Part shown: piece by piece, positions 37,746 through 48,345 of the stretch
How positions within the stretch are numbered: the stretch's first letter is position 1
Layout: every line of letters starts with the position of its first letter
Assembly: GCA_027625915.1 (NCBI GenBank)
Contig: JANTQA010000012.1
Span: 6,346,501-6,410,500, forward strand
Direction of reading: 5' to 3'
DNA from: Anaeramoeba flamelloides
Taxonomy: Eukaryota > Metamonada > Anaeramoebidae
Length of the DNA stretch: 64,000 nucleotides
Position numbers and translations under genes: made by a program
The notes under the pieces: generated by a model
The model's input: only the letters and a program-made list of their open reading frames with translations
Told to the model about the DNA's origin: nothing
Database searches by the model: none

Positions 37746-40700
37746 TTAGAAATTTCCATCAACTTGATCTGCATTAAATTCAAAAAGTAATTTTCGTATC
37801 TCTGGTAACAATCCTTCAAACGCTAACAAGAGACGATAATCTAAAGTATTTGTGCACGTGATTTTTCCATTTGCTGTGTTTAAAACAACACCGCCAGAAC
37901 TAGAAATAAATATCAAAATAAAAAATAAATACAAAATAAGAAATTAAAAATAGAAAATAAAACAATTTAATCAAGAATACAGATAAGTATATAAAGCCAA
38001 AGTTAGAACCTTAGTGGCAAATAGACGAAATAAATTAAAGGCAAACAAATCTATTGACTTGATTAAATTTAATAAATGCTGAGTTTAAACTTTGGTACTA
38101 TTTAATTGTTTGAATTTTTAATTCGAAAAATTTTAAAATAATTTATTATTTATTGGATTGTTTACACATGTATAAACATAATTTCTCCATTTTTAGAGTT
38201 TTTTTTTATAAGATTTGTTTTTAGAACTAAATATTTGTGCCATATTCCACGAGTTATATTATCCAAAACCGCCATTAATAACAAAAATGATGTGTGGCAC
38301 TTTTCATATTTAATTAAAGAATGAATTTATCTGGATTTTTTTTAAATTATATTTTATTTTATTTTTTTTTTTGAAATCTATTTTATACTCAGACAAATTT
38401 AGATGAATTTCATTAATTTCAGAATAAAACAAAAAACTTTTCTTAAACTTGTTTTTCTTTGACATATCACGATCATGAAAAAATTTTTTCAAAAAAAAAT
38501 CAAATATTTGCTAATTTTACCCTTTTTACTAACTTCAATTAGAATATAAACTATTGGTTAATAAAGGATCTTTGATCAAAAAATATTTTTAAAGATATTT
38601 TACAATTTAAATTGGAAAATCCAATTTTCCAGTAATATTTTTTTTCAATTTAATAGTAAAAAATTTGAAAACTTTTTTCTTCACAGATAAGGTGTCATTT
38701 TATTAATACTTTAAAAGTATTTTAAATCTGACGAATATCTTTCAAATAGGGAACTCATCATTTGGACTATTAAAGAATAATTTAATGTTTTAAATTGGAA
38801 AAAATATTTTTTCTTTGATTTTCCAATATTTATCATCAGTTATTTTTTTTCTGTATTTGAGTTTTTTTAAATGAGTAGAGTGTTTTCAAAACTATTAGTT
38901 ATTATCTCTTCAAAAAAATATCCTAAAGTTGAGTTTAAAGAAAATTCATTGTCACATCCATTGAAAATTTTTTACCCCAAAATAGACCTTTTTTTCTAGA
39001 CTAGAGACTTTTCAAAATCGTGGTACTATTGACAACAATAAATACAATAGCCCCAAGAAGTTTAAGAACTGTTATGTTGGTTATATTGTGAATAAGCTCA
39101 ATTAACAAGTATGAAATGATAATTGTAATTGTAGTTTTGTCTAACTTTTTTTTTTCAATTTTATTTTTTCATACTAGTGATAGGAAAGATTGAAAAGTAA
39201 AGTATATTTTAAAGTGTTGAAAAAAGGATCAAAATTGATGAATTTTTGAATTATTTTTTCCATGCTGTTATTAATAATCTTTATTGTAAAAAACCCATTA
39301 GTAATCTCTTATTTTAATATCGACAAAGTTTCATTTTTTTTTTTTTTTTTTTTTTTTTGATTAAAAACATTTTTGTGGTTTTAATATCTCTAGTCGAAAG
39401 ATAAAGAAATTAAAAATAATTACACTTAAAGGAAAAACGAAATAAGTATTCAGCACCCAAGGTTCAAAACAAAACTTTTATTATTTTTTTTTAATTTTTT
39501 TTTTAATCTCTTTTAATTCTTGATTTTCCTTTCTCTTTTTATTGTCTTTATTTAGAAATAAACTTTTTCCTTTTCATTTTTTTTAAAAAAGAAAAGTTAT
39601 CCTCTGAGAGATAATCTTGCCTACATTATAGATCTAGGATCAAAAAACTCTAAAAACAAGTTTAAGAGTTTCAGGAAGTGTGGTAGAGTGCCGTAGAGTG
39701 TAGTAGAATGTAGTAGAGTGTCTAGCTTTTCTTGAGGTTTTTTTGAGGTTTTCTATTTTATTTGGAAAATCGGCGCATTTTTGTTCGGTTTTTTTTACTT
39801 TTCTGTTTATTTGGAAAATCTATTGATTTTCGTTAGGTTTTTTTGAGTTTTCTATTTATTTAGAAAATCAATAGATTTTCGTTAGGTTTTTTTTGAGTTT
39901 TCTATTTTATTTCAAAAATTTATTAAAATTTTCTGTTTATTTCTAAAGTAAAAAAAACCTAGAACACTTCACAAATAAATAGAAAACTCAAAAAAACCAA
40001 ACGAAAATCTATTGATTTTCCAAATAAACAGAAAACTCAAGAAAAGCTAACAACGATTTTTCAGAATTCAAAAAAAATAGAGTAAATCAAAAATTTTACT
40101 CAATTCTTTTGAATTCTGGAAAAGCTAACGGCAATTTTTTTTTAATTTAAGAAATAAACCGAAAATTATATAAATTTTCTTTTTATTTCTTAAATTAAAA
40201 AAAAATCGAACGGTTAATAAAAGGTAATTTTTTGAATTGCCTCCTCTATTAACAATTAAAAAAAAATTATTGGATTTTTTCAAGAGCTCAACTAAAAATT
40301 GTCAATTTGTAAATTTTTTTTTAATTAATTTTCCAAATTTAAAGAGAGAAACAAAAATAATGGTATCAAAGTATCTAATAATTCATATTTAGAACCTTCA
40401 AAAGTAACTAAACTAAAATCCAAAATTTTCCACACAGTTAAAACAGTTCAAACAATTACAATAATCCAATTTCATTCAAATTGGAATTAATTTTGATTTT
40501 TGAAAAATATGAAAATAATTTTTTTTATCATATAAGGTTTTTTTTTTCATTTCATTTTTTGAATTATGTAACTTGTTTCGTACTATCGAAATATTTTTTT
40601 CAACGATTGATATTATGCTAAAGTTGGGTTGTTCCAAATAGAAGAACTCAAATAAAATTAATTGATGGTATCTAAACCTTTTGATCGATCAATATTCCTA

Positions 40701-43700
40701 ATAGAATTTTTAACATTTATCATTGCATTTTTTTCTTGTGCTTCCAATCTCAAAAATTTTTAACACACCGATAATTTATTAGTATTAATAATTATTTATT
40801 TTTTGAGTATTGTGATTTATAAGTAATTGTTAACATTTCAAATAGTGAATGGTTCTAATTTAGTATTTCTTCAAGAATTGATTAAATAGGATTTTTTTTT
40901 AAAAAATTGAATTTTAGTGCGTTAAAAATTTTGAATTGGAGTTTACATGGATTACTAAATATATATATTTAAATATATTTGAATTTAAAAATAAAGAAAT
41001 TTGTTTGAATAGGAGATTGCATTCCATTTTACCGATTATTTCATAACAAAGAAAAAAACTTAAATGATATCGACAATTTTATCTTCACCTATACCCCTTA
41101 AATCTTGAAACTAAAAAAAAAAAAATACATAGTGCAGTTACCATTCTGGAAAAAAATTGTCAAATCGGTTTTAATTTTTGAAAAATGGTAGTGATTAGGA
41201 AAATTTTTCAAATATTGTTTTTACTTATTTTTAACTGATCAATAAAGATATCTGATAAATTCAAATAAATGTTTGAAAATTTATTCAAAAAAAAATCTCT
41301 AAATTTTGTATTTTTGAAATACATCCATATAATATACATTATTATACATAACAATTTTGAAAAAGGTTTTACAACTTATTAGATATTAATAGGAATTGTA
41401 AAAAAAAATAAAAATTTTCAGAAATATTTTTTTCATTTTCATTTGTAAAATTTTTCAAATTTTTATTTGATTTAGTGGAGAGATTATTTTAAGCTATTTT
41501 TTTAAATAGTCTAAAAAGAATCATATTTTTCAATTTTAAAATAAAATCGAATATTTCTTTCAAAAGATATTGCTAAATTAAATTGAAAAAACTAATTTTT
41601 TTTCTGTTTTTGAAATATTTTTTTATCATTTTTTGTTTTTTTTCCATATTTGAGTTTTTATATAAACTAGATTCCAAAAATTTGGACACAGTTTAAACAG
41701 TGGAAAGAACATCATTACTGCACTTTTAATTCAAATTGGAAAGAATTTTGATTTTACAAACAATTTCATTTTTTGTCTTTTTTGTTTTGTTTTCTTTTCC
41801 TTTTTTGCAGTTACGTAATCTGTTTCGTTAGATCTAACATTTTTTTTCAATGGTTGATAGAGGGTTAGTGCTGAGTTTGTTAAATTGGAAAATCACATAC
41901 AATTGGTAGATGGTATCTTAACATTTGATCGATCAACAATTGTTGGTGAAATTTCAACAAATTTATCAATACATTTTTTGTTCAGCTCGTTTCATTATTT
42001 TGGACACACCTGTTTTTATTTTTGAGTTTTATATTTTTTTCTTTTATTTGGGTTCAAATGATTACTTATTAAAACATTAATACGGGGTAACTTAAATGTG
42101 GTTTTATATTAGGTTTGGAAAAATACAATAAATTGGGTTTTATTTTGCCTATTTTTGATTTTGGGTGTGTCCAAATTTTTGGAACGGGGTTTATATTCCT
42201 TGTTTTTTTCTTCAAATTGTTTTTAACATATATTCTTTTTTTTCTTAATTTACAATCAAAAATATTCTTCATTGCAACGTTTTTCAAAAAAAAAATACTG
42301 CAAAAATAGGCGTTTTTTTTCCAAAATCTGGTAATTTTGAAAAAGGTGGTATTCGAATCTTAATGATTTTAATAGCTATCTTTTCTTAATTACATAAAGT
42401 TATCATAACTTTAAAAAAAATAATTTATAAAAGATGTATAACTGGAATCCAATATGTAGTTTTGGCTAACTTTAATTTTTGGAATTTATTTTTTCCTTGT
42501 AGTGCTTCATTTTGTAAATTTTTTTTTATCTTTAATTGAAGAATTTTATTGGCTTAAATGAGAAGAAACTCTGTAAAATTAGTTGAACCTTTAAAATATT
42601 CTTTGACAAGAACTGTTTTAAAAGTAGAGCTCTAAGATTTGTAAAATGAAAATTTAACTAAAAATTTTTTGAAATTTTTTAGAATTTATCAGTATCTGAA
42701 ATTGAAATTTCTCAAACTGGATTAGTACCTATCACTAAAACTTTTAAAACCAATTTCACCATAAATAGAAAAAATCCAAAAAAAGTCATTTTTTCTAATG
42801 TTTTTCAATTAAAATTTAAATTTGGAAAATTGAAGATGCTTCCATTTTTGGTTTAATTTGGTATTTTGTTTTGGGCTCTATTTCAATTCTAATAACCAAT
42901 CTGATTTTAAGACTTGATTTTTGTTTTAAAATGTAGCAAAAAAAATAATTGAAAATGAGAAGTTTTATAATTATTTTACTGTTGAGAGAAAAATGTTGGA
43001 CACAGAAAAATGGTTGGACACCATTTTTAATTGTGAACATTACTGAAATTGAAAATCAAATCCTATTGATAACTAGGTGAATTTTATATAAATCCAGGTT
43101 TAAAGCTGTTACAAGTTCATTAATCTGGGGTGTGTGTAGAATACTCATTTGAATGGTTGATAACTCAAGTAGATCATGCTATTTTAACAAAAATCCAAGT
43201 TGTAGTAAAGTTTACTATTAATTCTGAAAATGGTAATTTTTAAACTTGATTTAGATTATAAGAGATAAGGTTTTGAAAAAGTAGAATTACATTAATCGTT
43301 ATTCTAATAAGTAGATTATTGATATTTTCTTTAGTTATTTCACAAATGATTGAAATTAAAAATCATTTTTAGTAATGTTCCCAATTAAAAATGCTGTCCA
43401 ACCATTTTTCTGTGTCCAACATTTTTCTCTCTACAGTTAACAATTAAAACCGATTTGACAATTTTTTTCAGGTATGGAGATTTCATTTTCATCAAGAAGC
43501 CTAACAATTTCTGATCCCGAAATTATTATTACTGTAATTTCCTCATGGAAGGTAGTCACAGAATATGGATCAAAAAACATCAATATTTTGTTAATTGGGA
43601 AGTGTATTTTTTTTACTTTGTTCATTTCTTTTTCACAAAGAAGTTCGGCAAATATGATTAGCATTAAATCTTCTGGGGTTTATGTATTATGAAGTGCCCC

Positions 43701-44683
43701 AAAAATAATCCAAAAGATAAAAAATCAGAAAAAAAATCAAAAGAAAAAGAAAAGATCATACCAAGAAGGTCTATTTGAATTTTTTTGTGGTGGGGGAGGC
43801 AAGAATTGTTTTTCTAAAACAAGCACTTTACAATCCATTTGAGTTAAATTTTTGAATTCTTGTATTATTCCTTTTAGAAGCTTTTTAACCAAACCAAGAT
43901 CACATTTTCGACACATCAAAATTACTCTTTCTTCCATCATTTTTAAAAGCCCCTTTTTTATGGGGTTGTGAAGGAGAAAGGTTTTGGTATTTTTTTAATT
44001 TTTGTTTTTGTTTTTGTTTTTGTTTTTATAATTAATAGTTCTTGTTATTTTTTATTCCTACACTCACTTAAAAATATCCTCAAAAAATAAAATATTTGAT
44101 AAGAGAATAAGATCAAATGTAGTTACCTGAAGAATTAATTCTTTTAATACTTTTGGATATTTTTCATGATCTTGAGAGATCTGAACGAGTTTAAAGTGTG
44201 CCAATTTTAAAGAATTTTGGACATATTGATATTTGGCCTTTAAAATTTTTAGACGGGATTGGTTTATGAGGCTTGACTGTGATCTTTGAATAAGTTCAAT
44301 AAATGATGGTTCGTTGTTGTTTTTTTGTTTTTAATTTTTTGTTTTTGAAGAGATGAAAAAAAAAGAAAAATTAGAAATAAAAAAAAGTCTTTAATCTTGG
44401 AGGAAAACTCAATCGCAACAAAGAAGAATTATGTGATTATAAATAGTAATGAATAAATTCTTTTTAATGAAGAAAAATACATTTTTCTTTTCACATCTAA
44501 TTGTTTTCTTTTTCTTTCAAATTCTTCAATGATTCTTTTTCTTTCTTCATCGACAAGATTTGATTTTTCATTTTCAAATTCCTCATCTGCTTGTTCTTGA
44601 ATTTTTATGATTGTTTCTTCAGCTTCGTCTTGAATAAAATCAATCATTTTTTGAGTTTGTTCAACTCTTTGTGAATAGTTCAT
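37746..44683 (-). CDS. VMA4: V-type ATPase subunit E, four exons
   Basis: Peripheral-stalk subunit E of the vacuolar H+-ATPase, pairing with subunit G to hold the catalytic head. Exons: 44683-44481, 44283-44127, 43952-43762 and 37899-37746; all splice phases agree and give 234 residues plus TAA (human 226). Exon 1: MNYSQRVEQTQKMIDFIQDE and a charged coiled coil. Exon 2: SSLINQSRLKILKAKYQYV, matching SNLMNQARLKVLRAR. Exon 3: GLLKMMEERVILMCRKCD, matching GLYQLLEPRMIVRCRKQD, with a Pro/Asn-rich end. Exon 4: SGGVVLNTANGKITCTNTLD then LLPEIRKLLF, matching [20 protein letters not shown]. Introns begin GTATTT, GTAACT and GTATGA and are 197, 174 and 5862 nt long. An acceptor-like TTTCTCAG lies 14 nt before the ATG. 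Confidence 0.93.
39334..39358. repeat. Poly-T tract of 25 nt
   Basis: Homopolymer run inside intron 3 of the V-ATPase E gene (poly-A in the transcript). No adjacent retroposon body was recognised. Confidence 0.8.
39670..40215. repeat. Foldback block E2
   Basis: Starts with short GTAGAGTG/GTAGAATG repeats (39676-39722), then three or more units of TTTTCTATTTATTTGGAAAA-TC with GATTTTCGTTAGG, then the inverted units (ACCTAGAACACTTC, AATAGAAAACTC, CGAAAATCTATTGATTTTCC). It ends in AGAATTC/GAATTCT palindromes around TTTACTCAATTCTTT. The layout mirrors E1 at 14.4 kb. Confidence 0.75.
40409..40947. mobile_element. MITE family C, old copy
   Basis: Begins TAAACTAAAATCCAAAATTT and ends AAAATTTTGAATTGGAGTTT. 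Interior words TTCAAATTGGAATTAATTTT, GTAACTTGTTTCGTAC and GATGGTATCTAAAC line up in order with the younger copy 1.2 kb downstream. Length of about 539 bp equals that copy. Confidence 0.65.
41661..42195. mobile_element. MITE family C, young copy 1
   Basis: Ends TATAAACTAGATTCCAAAAA and TTTTTGGAACGGGGTTTATA; inner parts of the inverted repeats read TTTGGACACA and GTGTGTCCAAA. Family C is of Tc1/mariner type by its TA-rich borders and size. It is nearly identical to the copy at 45.16 kb in the opposite orientation, so it moved recently. No transposase is encoded. Confidence 0.85.
42979..43436. mobile_element. MITE family B, copy 1 (458 bp)
   Basis: Inverted repeats of about 55 bp with few differences: CTGTTGAGAGAAAAATGTTG at the left, CAACATTTTTCTCTCTACAG at the right. 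TTA stands on both sides, a 3-bp target duplication as in PIF/Harbinger elements. The interior matches the copy at 51.08 kb in opposite orientation. No coding frame. Confidence 0.88.
43474..43692 (+). mobile_element. LINE endonuclease-like fragment
   Basis: The plus-strand frame reads SLTISDPEIIITVISSWKVV then TEYGSKNINILLIG. A Trp-x-Val, a few residues, then Gly-Ser-x-x-x-x-Ile resembles the end of the apurinic-type endonuclease domain of non-LTR retrotransposons (W-x-V...GSDHxPI), with the catalytic Asp-His lost. It lies in the plus direction inside a minus-strand intron. The call rests on this motif only. Confidence 0.35.
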
Positions 44684-45161
44684 TTTTTGGGTTATTACTG
44701 AGAAATTCAATAAAAAACTAAAAGACAAAAAATAAATTATGGTTAAAAATTAATATTGTCTTGAAGATTATTAAGGTTCAAAATTTCAATTATTGGTATT
44801 GACAAGTAATATGAAGTCTTCATTTTTGTTACATAATAAAGCAATCATTGAGAGTAAAATTGTCCAAAAATTATCAATAAACACCAAAATTTTACAATTT
44901 TTTCTTGTTTTTAATCTTAACTTCAGATTTTAATATAACTCTTCTATGTATGGATTCTTTAGAAATAAATATAAAGTATGAAAAGTAAAATCTTGATAAA
45001 TTTTACCAGAAAAAGGAAAAATAAGAAAAGCATAAGTAATCAATCTTTACAAAATTATATGAGAATAAAAAATATATTTAATTTTATCAAAGAATACTGA
45101 AAATCTTATTAAAATGCTTTTAGAAGTGTTTTTGTTTCAAATTCGGTTATTATGATCTATT

Positions 45162-45702
45162 TATAAAGTAAACCCCGTTCCAAAAATTTGGACACACCCA
45201 AAATCAAAAATAGGCAAAATAAAACCCAATTTATTGTATTTTTCCAAACCTAATATAAAACCACATTTAAGTTACAAGGTATTAATGTTTTTAATAAGTA
45301 ATCATTTTCATCCAAATAAAAGAAAAAAATATAAAACTCAAAAATAAAAACAGGTGTGTCCAAAATAATGAAACGAGCTGAACAAAAAATGTATTGATAA
45401 ATTTGTTGAAATTTCACCAACAATTGTTGATCGATCAAATGTTAAGATACCATCTACCAATTGGATTTGATTTTCCAATTTAACAAACTCAGCACTAACC
45501 CTCTATCAACCATTGAAAAAAATTTCGAGATCTAACCAAAAAGATTACGTAACTGCAAAAAAGGAAAAGAAAACAAAACAAAAAAGACAAAAAATGAAAT
45601 TGTTTGTAAAATCAAAATTCTTTCCAATTTGAATTAAAAGTACAGTAATGATGTTCTTTCAACTGTATAAACTGTGTCCAAATTTTTGGAATCAAGTTTA
45701 TA
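45162..45702. mobile_element. MITE family C, young copy 2
   Basis: Reverse orientation of the copy at 41.66 kb: it begins TATAAAGTAAACCCCGTTCC and ends GGAATCAAGTTTATA. By eye well over nine in ten bases match over about 530 bp, including the internal TTTTGGACACACCTG near the middle. Confidence 0.88.
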
Positions 45703-46350
45703 ATGTTTTTTTTTTAACTCAAAATTTGTACCTTAAAAGATTATATTTTACAAAACGATCAAAACTGAATTGATCTTTTCTTTAAAATACTAAAAGAATT
45801 GAATAGGAATAATTAACTAACTTTAGATCATAATAAAAATATTTAAAAAAATAATTCAAGAAAATTACCGAACCAAAATAATAAGAATAAAATTATTTTT
45901 TTAACATAATCTTTTAAACTAATTTTAAACAACCTTTTTAAAGTCTAATTATTCAAAAATTAAAAATTTCAAACAAATTATTGAAATTAAAATTAATAAT
46001 AATCATGATTTAGTAATTTTTAAGCTTGAAATTAATAAGTATTAATTTACTGTTATTTTTTCATATGTTTAAACAACTTTTAATTATTTTTATTATTTTT
46101 GAGTCCGTGAAAATTACACTTTATATATCCTTTTACTTAAAATTCCTGAAAAGTGGTTTAGGTTAAAAATCATAGATTTTATGATTACTCAAGAGAAATA
46201 CACACCCAAATTATTTTTATCGTTGAAGAACAAAAATAGAAAATTTATAAAAAAAGAAAAAAGAAAAAAGAAAAAAAATAGAAAATTTATCATGAGATTT
46301 ATCAGAAGAGATTAGTAAAAAAATCAAAAAAAAAAAGAAAAATAAATATA

Positions 46351-47044
46351 ATAAACTATTTTTCAGTCAGAGGGGCCCAGTTATAATAGGTATATTACAT
46401 GTGTTTAAAGTATTTGCATAGATATTAGAAGAAAAATTTTAATTTCACAAATTTTCAAAATTGAAATCATTTTTTCACATTTTTGTTTCGATTTTTTTTA
46501 CAAAACCTAATTCAGTTGCAAAAATTTTTTTTTATTGCAAGATCAATAGTCACTTGGTAAAAATGTGTCATTCTAAGGTTATTGAAACCATGAAAATGAT
46601 TGTTGAGAAATTATATTGATTTCTATTGGAATTCTATTCAATCTTTGATCTTGATATTTGTTTCATAAAGGTGAAAATTTTGTACTTCATTTTCTTTTCC
46701 TTTTTCAAATCGAGACCTCAAATACCAACAAACTTTGTTTGGGGGCTTGGTTTCACAAAGCAAAGTATTAAAAATGAAGTTAAAAATTTTTGCTATTTAT
46801 TTTTCAAATATCAATAGAAATTCAAAACCAACATTGTTGTTTTTCTCAATAGGGCACTTAGAATTTGAGTTTTTCTTTTTTTAAAGAAAATTTATTGATT
46901 AATGAGTTTTCTTTTAGACATATATCAACAATTAATTGGTATTTATTATTCTGTTTATTTCTTATTTGTTGTTTAAAATTCAATTATTTAAAATAATTGA
47001 CATATGAAAAAAACCTTGTGTCCCTTTGACTGAAACAGAGTTTA
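46351..47044. mobile_element. MITE family D, about 690 bp
   Basis: Left end ATAAACTATTTTTCAGTCAG then AGGGGCCC; right end GTCCCTTTGACTGAAACAGA then GTTTA. About 140 bp more than the copy at 10.37 kb, mostly one extra interior block at 46.65-46.81 kb (CGAGACCTCAAATACCAAC). The flanking blocks are shared by the two copies. Confidence 0.8.
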
Positions 47045-47756
47045 CTATCTTTAATTAATAGCCTCAAAATCCTTTATAAAATGATTTTAATTCATTTGAT
47101 TTTATTTTATAAGTGACAAGGAAAATACATAATAGCGGGAGGTTAGTTCAAATTTATTTTTTTCTCTATGATCTCATTGGTTTTTTTTTACTCTTAGTTG
47201 TTTTTGAAATTTGCTTTACGTTGTTATTTTCAATTTATATATACAGTAGTTTTTGTATTTTCTCAATATTAACATTTATTGACTTAATCTTAATCATTAC
47301 AATCCCTTTTTCTCTCTAATAAAAAGATGATTCAACCTGATGAGTAAATAGAAAAAAAATCAACTTAGTTGTGTTATATTTTAATGTATATTTTTGTAAC
47401 TTTCTTTTACAAATAATAAACCTTCTTTCTTTTGAGTAGAAAATATTTTTTTTTTTGAAATAAATTGAAACTTTCTTAGATTTTGAACTTTTCCAAAACT
47501 TAACAAAAATGAATTATAAACTTTTTAAAAAACAATAAAATAAATCTGAAAATAGAATTTTCAAGGAACATTGTACTTGTTTTCAATCTAATAATAAAAT
47601 CTATTTTGCAATTCCAAGTTTTTTTAATTTTTTGTTTTTTGAATTTATTAGGATATTTTATATCATATTTTTGATATGTTAAGAATTTCTCTTAATTATA
47701 CCAAAAAATCATATTTTTTTACAAATTTCTAAATAAAACAAGGAATATATATATAT

Positions 47757-48314
47757 ATAAACTCTTTTTCAAAAATTGTGACTCACCTGAAATAATAAAT
47801 TGAAAAAAAAAAATTAACCTTTAGTATTCAAGAACAATTAATAACTAAATCTGATTGGTAATTCAGTTTTAAGTCATTCTAAATGTATGAAAGCCTAATA
47901 TATTAAAAAATAAAAAAAATAAAACCAAAAACTATAAAAAAAGTGAGTCACATTTTATGAAATGAGCATTACGGATTTTTTATTACTGAACTTTCACTGA
48001 AAAAAAGTTGAACAACAAGATTTTTTATGAATAATTAAATCCATTTTCAAAGACATTACAAAGTCGAAATTTTCTTAGTGATTGTTTGTCTTTTCGAAGA
48101 TCTCTTTTTTTTCCACATGATCTTTTTAAAAAAAAAAGAAAAAGAAAAAGAAAAACAAAAGAAAAACAAAAATTTGAAAAAGCAAAACTAAAATTTGCAA
48201 AATTAGAAAAAATGATTCTGATCCAAAAATTGGAGAATATTTTTTGTTAAGAATACTGGATTAAAAACTCAAAACAACTCTCATTAACATTATAAAGTGA
48301 GTCAAAATTTTTGA

Positions 48315-48327
<13 letters not shown>
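47757..48327. mobile_element. MITE family G, about 570 bp
   Basis: Ends ATAAACTCTTTTTCAAAAAT then TGTGACTCAC, and GTGAGTCAAAATTTTTGAAA then AATAGTTTATA. Both borders run into (TA)n microsatellites (47745-47758 and 48325-48346). The first bases, TATAAACT, are shared with families C and D. Confidence 0.7.

Positions 48328-48345
<18 letters not shown>

Larger units (their letters stand above)
37900..43761 (-). other. 5.9-kb intron 3 of V-ATPase E, transposon-filled
   Basis: Flanked by GTATGATC and TTATTTCTAG, with phases that join a TG to a T in frame. It is about thirty times longer than the two other introns of this gene. It holds an E foldback block (39.67 kb), two C elements (40.4 and 41.7 kb), a B element (43.0 kb) and a LINE endonuclease-like scrap (43.5 kb). 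A long intron is required because exon 4 supplies the conserved C-terminus missing from exon 3. Confidence 0.85.

Noticed and set aside
42069-42309. Frames on both strands over the end of the C element at 41.66-42.20 kb
   Set aside because: They repeat in the copy at 45.2 kb because they are part of the element's inverted repeat, and show no transposase motif.
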